In this document: one piece after another, positions 43,341 through 45,426 of the stretch | Position numbering within the stretch: position 1 is the stretch's first letter | Layout: each line of letters starts with the position of its first letter | Assembly (NCBI GenBank): GCA_947624685.1 | Contig: CANQLJ010000011.1 | Coordinates: 1 to 45,426 of the forward strand | From: Candidatus Gastranaerophilales bacterium | GTDB taxonomy: Bacteria; Cyanobacteriota; Vampirovibrionia; Gastranaerophilales; Gastranaerophilaceae | Length of the DNA: 45,426 bases | Reading direction: 5' to 3' | Made by a program: the position numbers and the translations under genes | The notes under the pieces: model-generated | What the model saw: the letters and a program-made list of their open reading frames with translations, nothing else | What the model was told of the DNA's origin: nothing | Databases searched by the model: none

Positions 43341-43439
43341 CAAATATTAACATTTGTTAAGAAAAATAAAATATAGAAAAAATATATTTGTAGAAAATTT
43401 ATCTTTTTGTTACGATAGATATACAAAGATTAAACTGAA

Positions 43440-43467
43440 ATTAGAATGTCCTATTGGGCATTCTAAT
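43440..43467 (+). other. 12-bp hairpin upstream of rpmG
   Basis: ATTAGAATGTCC and GGGCATTCTAAT pair (one G-T) around a TATT loop, about 45 bases ahead of rpmG. It lacks a proper T run, so it may be a leader structure on the rpmG transcript or a weak terminator for pilT. Confidence 0.5.
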
Positions 43468-43510
43468 TGTTAAATAGATATTACATATCGCCCCAAGAAA
43501 GGTAGTTAAA

Positions 43511-43678
43511 ATGGGAATTAAAGGTAAAAACGACAAAATGGTGGTTCTGGCTTGTGAAGATTGCAAAGAAAGAAATTATACCACAACAAAAAACAAAAAG
43601 ACGAATAAAGAACGCATGGAATTGAACAAATATTGCCCGACATGCAAAAAACACACAAAACACAAAGAAACAAAATAG
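43511..43678 (+). CDS. rpmG: Ribosomal protein L33
   Basis: This 55-residue basic protein of the large ribosomal subunit starts [18 protein letters not shown] and has two CXXC pairs, CEDC and CPTC, so it is the zinc-binding type of L33. The [10 protein letters not shown] and [14 protein letters not shown] stretches are family typical. An AAAGG ribosome site lies about 10 bases before the ATG. It heads the common rpmG-tRNA-Trp-secE-nusG order. It is below the size of usual open-frame lists. Confidence 0.96.
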   Translation: MGIKGKNDKMVVLACEDCKERNYTTTKNKKTNKERMELNKYCPTCKKHTKHKETK

Positions 43679-43694
43679 TTATCATAAATAATCA

Positions 43695-43767
43695 GCGTCC
43701 TTAGTTCAGTTGGTAGAACGTCGGTCTCCAAAACCGGATGTCGAGGGTTCGAGTCCTTCAGGGCGCG
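43695..43767 (+). tRNA. tRNA-Trp (CCA)
   Basis: A complete 73-nt cloverleaf. The acceptor GCGTCCT pairs with AGGGCGC (one G-T), the D arm is GTTC...GAAC, the anticodon loop CTCCAAA carries CCA, and the T arm is GAGGG-TTCGAGT-CCTTC with a G-T pair. The discriminator is G, as expected for tryptophan. It lies between rpmG and secE, a widely conserved position. Confidence 0.97.
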
Positions 43768-43792
43768 AATTATAAAACAAAGAAAGAAAAAA

Positions 43793-44014
43793 ATGTCTCA
43801 AGAAAAAACGCAAAATAATAATCAAAAAGATTTTCAACAAGAAATAATAACCTATTTCAAAGGCGTCAAAGCCGAATGGGGAAAGGTTTCTTGGCCGACA
43901 AGACAGCAGGTTTTGGTCGAAACAATCATCGTTTTAATCGTCGTAACTTTTTTCACGGTTGTCGTTTTTTCGATGGACAAGTTGTTCGAATGGCTTTTAG
44001 GACTAATTAAATAA
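43793..44014 (+). CDS. secE: Preprotein translocase subunit SecE
   Basis: This 73-residue single-span form of SecE clamps the SecY channel. The conserved amphipathic part FKGVKAEWGKVSWPTRQQV is followed by one membrane segment (TIIVLIVVTFFTVVVFSM, about 44-61). It is followed by nusG after 10 bases, the usual arrangement. Confidence 0.96.
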   Translation: MSQEKTQNNNQKDFQQEIITYFKGVKAEWGKVSWPTRQQVLVETIIVLIVVTFFTVVVFSMDKLFEWLLGLIK

Positions 44015-44024
44015 AGGTTGAAAA

Positions 44025-44675
44025 ATGTCGCAAAAAGATAATGAAATAAATTCTCAAGAAAATCTCAGCAATGAAATTGTTGATGAAACAGTGAAAGACG
44101 AAGAAAACATCTATATCAGCAAAGAGCCCGATCATAATATCGAAAAGGCTCCCAAAAAGCGCTGGTACATCGTTCACACATATTCGGGTTATGAAAATAA
44201 GGTCAAAGTCAATCTCGAAAAGCGTATCGAGTATATGAACATGGGCGAAAAAATCTTTAGGGTCGAAGTGCCTCAAAAGACAATAACTCAAGTTCGCTCG
44301 GGCAAAAAGACCAAAAAAGAGGAAAAGATTTTCCCTGGATACGTTTTGGTTGAGATGATTATGGACGATGATTCCTGGTATGTCGTTAGACACACAGCGG
44401 GCGTCACAAAATTTGTCGGAACGGCTAAAAAGCCCATCCCTGCTAAAGATTCTGAAATCAAAAAAATCATTCACAGAGGCCAACAAACTTCCGCGAAAAT
44501 CGAGCTTGATATTAAAGTCGGCGATAAAGTCCGCATCGTTTCCGGCCCGTTTGCCGAATTTATCGGGGATATTACGGAAGTTTATCCCGATAAATCTAAG
44601 CTTAGAGCGATGGTTTCCATCTTCGGCCGCGAAACACCTGTCGAGTTGGAATATAAGCAAATTCAAAAGGTGTAA
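44025..44675 (+). CDS. nusG: Transcription termination/antitermination factor NusG
   Basis: NusG binds RNA polymerase and links it to Rho or the ribosome. The 216 residues are longer than the usual 180 or so through an acidic N-terminal extension of about 40 residues. The NGN domain follows with RWYIVHTYSGYENKVK (about 46-61), FPGYVLVEM and VRHTAGVTKFVG, then the KOW domain with VGDKVRIVSGPFAEF (about 165-179). Normally rplK, rplA, rplJ and rplL follow; here a hairpin and repeats do. Confidence 0.96.
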   Translation: MSQKDNEINSQENLSNEIVDETVKDEENIYISKEPDHNIEKAPKKRWYIVHTYSGYENKVKVNLEKRIEYMNMGEKIFRVEVPQKTITQVRSGKKTKKEEKIFPGYVLVEMIMDDDSWYVVRHTAGVTKFVGTAKKPIPAKDSEIKKIIHRGQQTSAKIELDIKVGDKVRIVSGPFAEFIGDITEVYPDKSKLRAMVSIFGRETPVELEYKQIQKV

Positions 44676-44698
44676 GACAATATTTATATTTTAAAATC

Positions 44699-44738
44699 TA
44701 AACCCACAGCAGCACGTGAATGTGTTGCTGTGGGTTTA
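44699..44738. terminator. Strong hairpin after nusG
   Basis: TAAACCCACAGCA and TGCTGTGGGTTTA-type arms pair with nearly no mismatch over 13 or more bases, around a small central loop. There is no T run on the plus strand afterwards. It probably ends nusG transcription, but could be a repeat-family hairpin. Confidence 0.6.
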
Positions 44739-45125
44739 TGGTATTGTGCATGAAAGTAAACAGGATGCCAAATTGACAAGATGTTGCACAAAATACGTCA
44801 TGCTGAACCAACAAGAATTTGGCGTGAAAGCGTCATGCTGAACTGGTGAGAATTTAGCCGCATCGAATTTTTTGTTCTCTTTGAGCGACTCAGAATCTCT
44901 TAATCTTGGATATTCCCCTCTTTAGAGATTGCGGGTCGGGGCCCGCAATGACGGGGTATTGTGGCTTACATCTCTGCATAGTGTCATGCTGAACTTGTTT
45001 CAGCATCTGACCAGGATAAGTAGCCTCACAAAAAAGCACCCGTCACCCTGAACTGACTAGAAAATACCGCGCATCGAATTTTCAGATCTGCGTGAGCGAT
45101 TCAGGGTCTCTTTAGCATGTAATCT
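44739..45125. repeat. TCATGCTGAAC-type intergenic repeats
   Basis: No gene is seen here. GTCATGCTGAAC recurs near 44797, 44831 and 44985, with a variant at 45039. The copy near 44985 contains TGCTGAA-CTTGT-TTCAGCA, a perfect hairpin. GCATCGAATTTT and TGAGCGA(C/T)TCAG also recur, near 44860/45073 and 44882/45094, so the region looks like two degenerate copies of a roughly 200-bp unit. GCGGGTCGGGGCCCGC at about 44930-44945 is another palindrome. Confidence 0.75.
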
Positions 45126-45426
45126 TCACTTCTTGATTTGTTCACTTTTCTTTCTTTGTCTCTCAAGCGCCGAAATACAAAGAAAAATGCGCAAGCCGAG
45201 GCTCCCAGGCGGAAGCGATGAGCTTTCGCAGGAGCTGTACGATGCCGCCGTAGCAATCTTTGATTGCACAGGCGGAAAGAAAAGTGAACCGAAAAGAGCG
45301 CGTGAGCCAGAGTGAAGCGGCGTTGCGATGAGCAACGGCGCGAAACTATTGATAGGCGACGTAGGAGCGCAGAGGCAAAGCCTCGAGCACCACAGGAGTA
45401 AGGCGTGAGCCGGTGTTCCCAAACGA
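45126..45426. repeat. Edge repeat, inverted relative to the left edge
   Basis: Blocks at 45245-45266 (22 bp) and 45346-45371 (26 bp) are exact reverse complements of 386-407 and 496-521. The minus-strand open frame at 45126-45422 only translates this repeat and shares short nonsense strings with the left-edge frames. I see no gene here. Confidence 0.85.

Noticed and set aside
44007-44666. 219-residue minus-strand open frame inside nusG
   Set aside because: It is an antisense shadow of nusG, which has clear NGN and KOW motifs.
45126-45422. 98-residue minus-strand open frame at the right edge
   Set aside because: It translates the same repeat as the left edge, in inverted orientation; no domain is present.

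Overview
This 45.4 kb window is an AT-rich stretch of bacterial chromosome from a motile, Gram-negative-type organism with an outer membrane. The evidence is flagellar P- and L-ring genes, a Kdo-pathway arabinose-5-phosphate isomerase (kdsD), type IV pilus genes (pilT and three prepilins) and NagZ cell-wall recycling. The lysA-cdaA pairing, ftsZ without ftsA beside it, rpmG-tRNA-Trp-secE-nusG, and numerous small lineage-type proteins suggest a non-photosynthetic cyanobacterial relative of the Vampirovibrionia/Melainabacteria (Gastranaerophilales) type. That assignment is inference from gene content and style; no 16S gene is present. Both window ends carry inverted copies of one GC-richer intergenic repeat family, so the window may be a contig that broke at repeats.

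Layout. 1-888: repeat-rich, no credible gene. 889-3156 (-): lysA then cdaA (cyclic di-AMP synthase). 3261-5836 (+): AI-2E-family permease and a radical SAM protein. 6007-7256: an acidic unknown protein (-), cytidine deaminase (+) and a Cys-cluster small protein (-). 7261-8774: a palindrome-rich upstream region and an unusual regulator that appears to be four GntR-type winged helices in a row. 8859-13454 (+): a YcsF/PxpA-like protein, YvcK, PanB, PanC and a membrane protein in a tight run. 13470-15434 (-): three prepilin-like proteins sharing a C-terminal motif. 15551-15636: an 86-bp inverted-repeat element. 15642-16223 (-): unknown protein. 16366-17592 (+): ftsZ. 17593-18893: a 1.3 kb gene-free zone made of a G-rich degenerate repeat followed by about 19 copies of a box centred on the palindrome GTCTATAGAC. 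18894-18966 (-): tRNA-Lys.

19167-22234: a secreted Cys-rich helical protein (+), a large effector-like protein (-), a 46-residue rubredoxin (+) and a small membrane protein (+). 22285-25270 (-): nrnA-yihY-nagZ, abutting or overlapping. 25335-26351 (+): a Na+/Ca2+-exchanger-family antiporter. 26474-28293 (-): kdsD and fabI. 28424-29833 (+): a protein with Cys, His and Asp motifs like a papain-fold peptidase. 29856-31205 (-): fliI.

31382-40062 (+) is one long flagellar operon: SLT transglycosylase, flgF, flgG, flgA, flgH, flgI, flgJ (rod-binding part only), a FlgM-like protein, flgN, flgK and flgL, ended by a terminator. It builds rod, P/L rings, chaperone and hook-filament junction. A GAF-GGDEF-HD-GYP protein (-) with an altered HD motif follows, then pilT (+), rpmG, tRNA-Trp, secE and nusG (+). 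After nusG there is no rplK within the window: a hairpin, TCATGCTGAAC-type repeats and the edge repeat fill the last 750 bases.

The strongest candidates for something undescribed are the four-winged-helix regulator with its palindromic upstream region, the palindrome array beside ftsZ, the prepilin trio and the papain-like protein. All calls are from reading the sequence; no database search was run.
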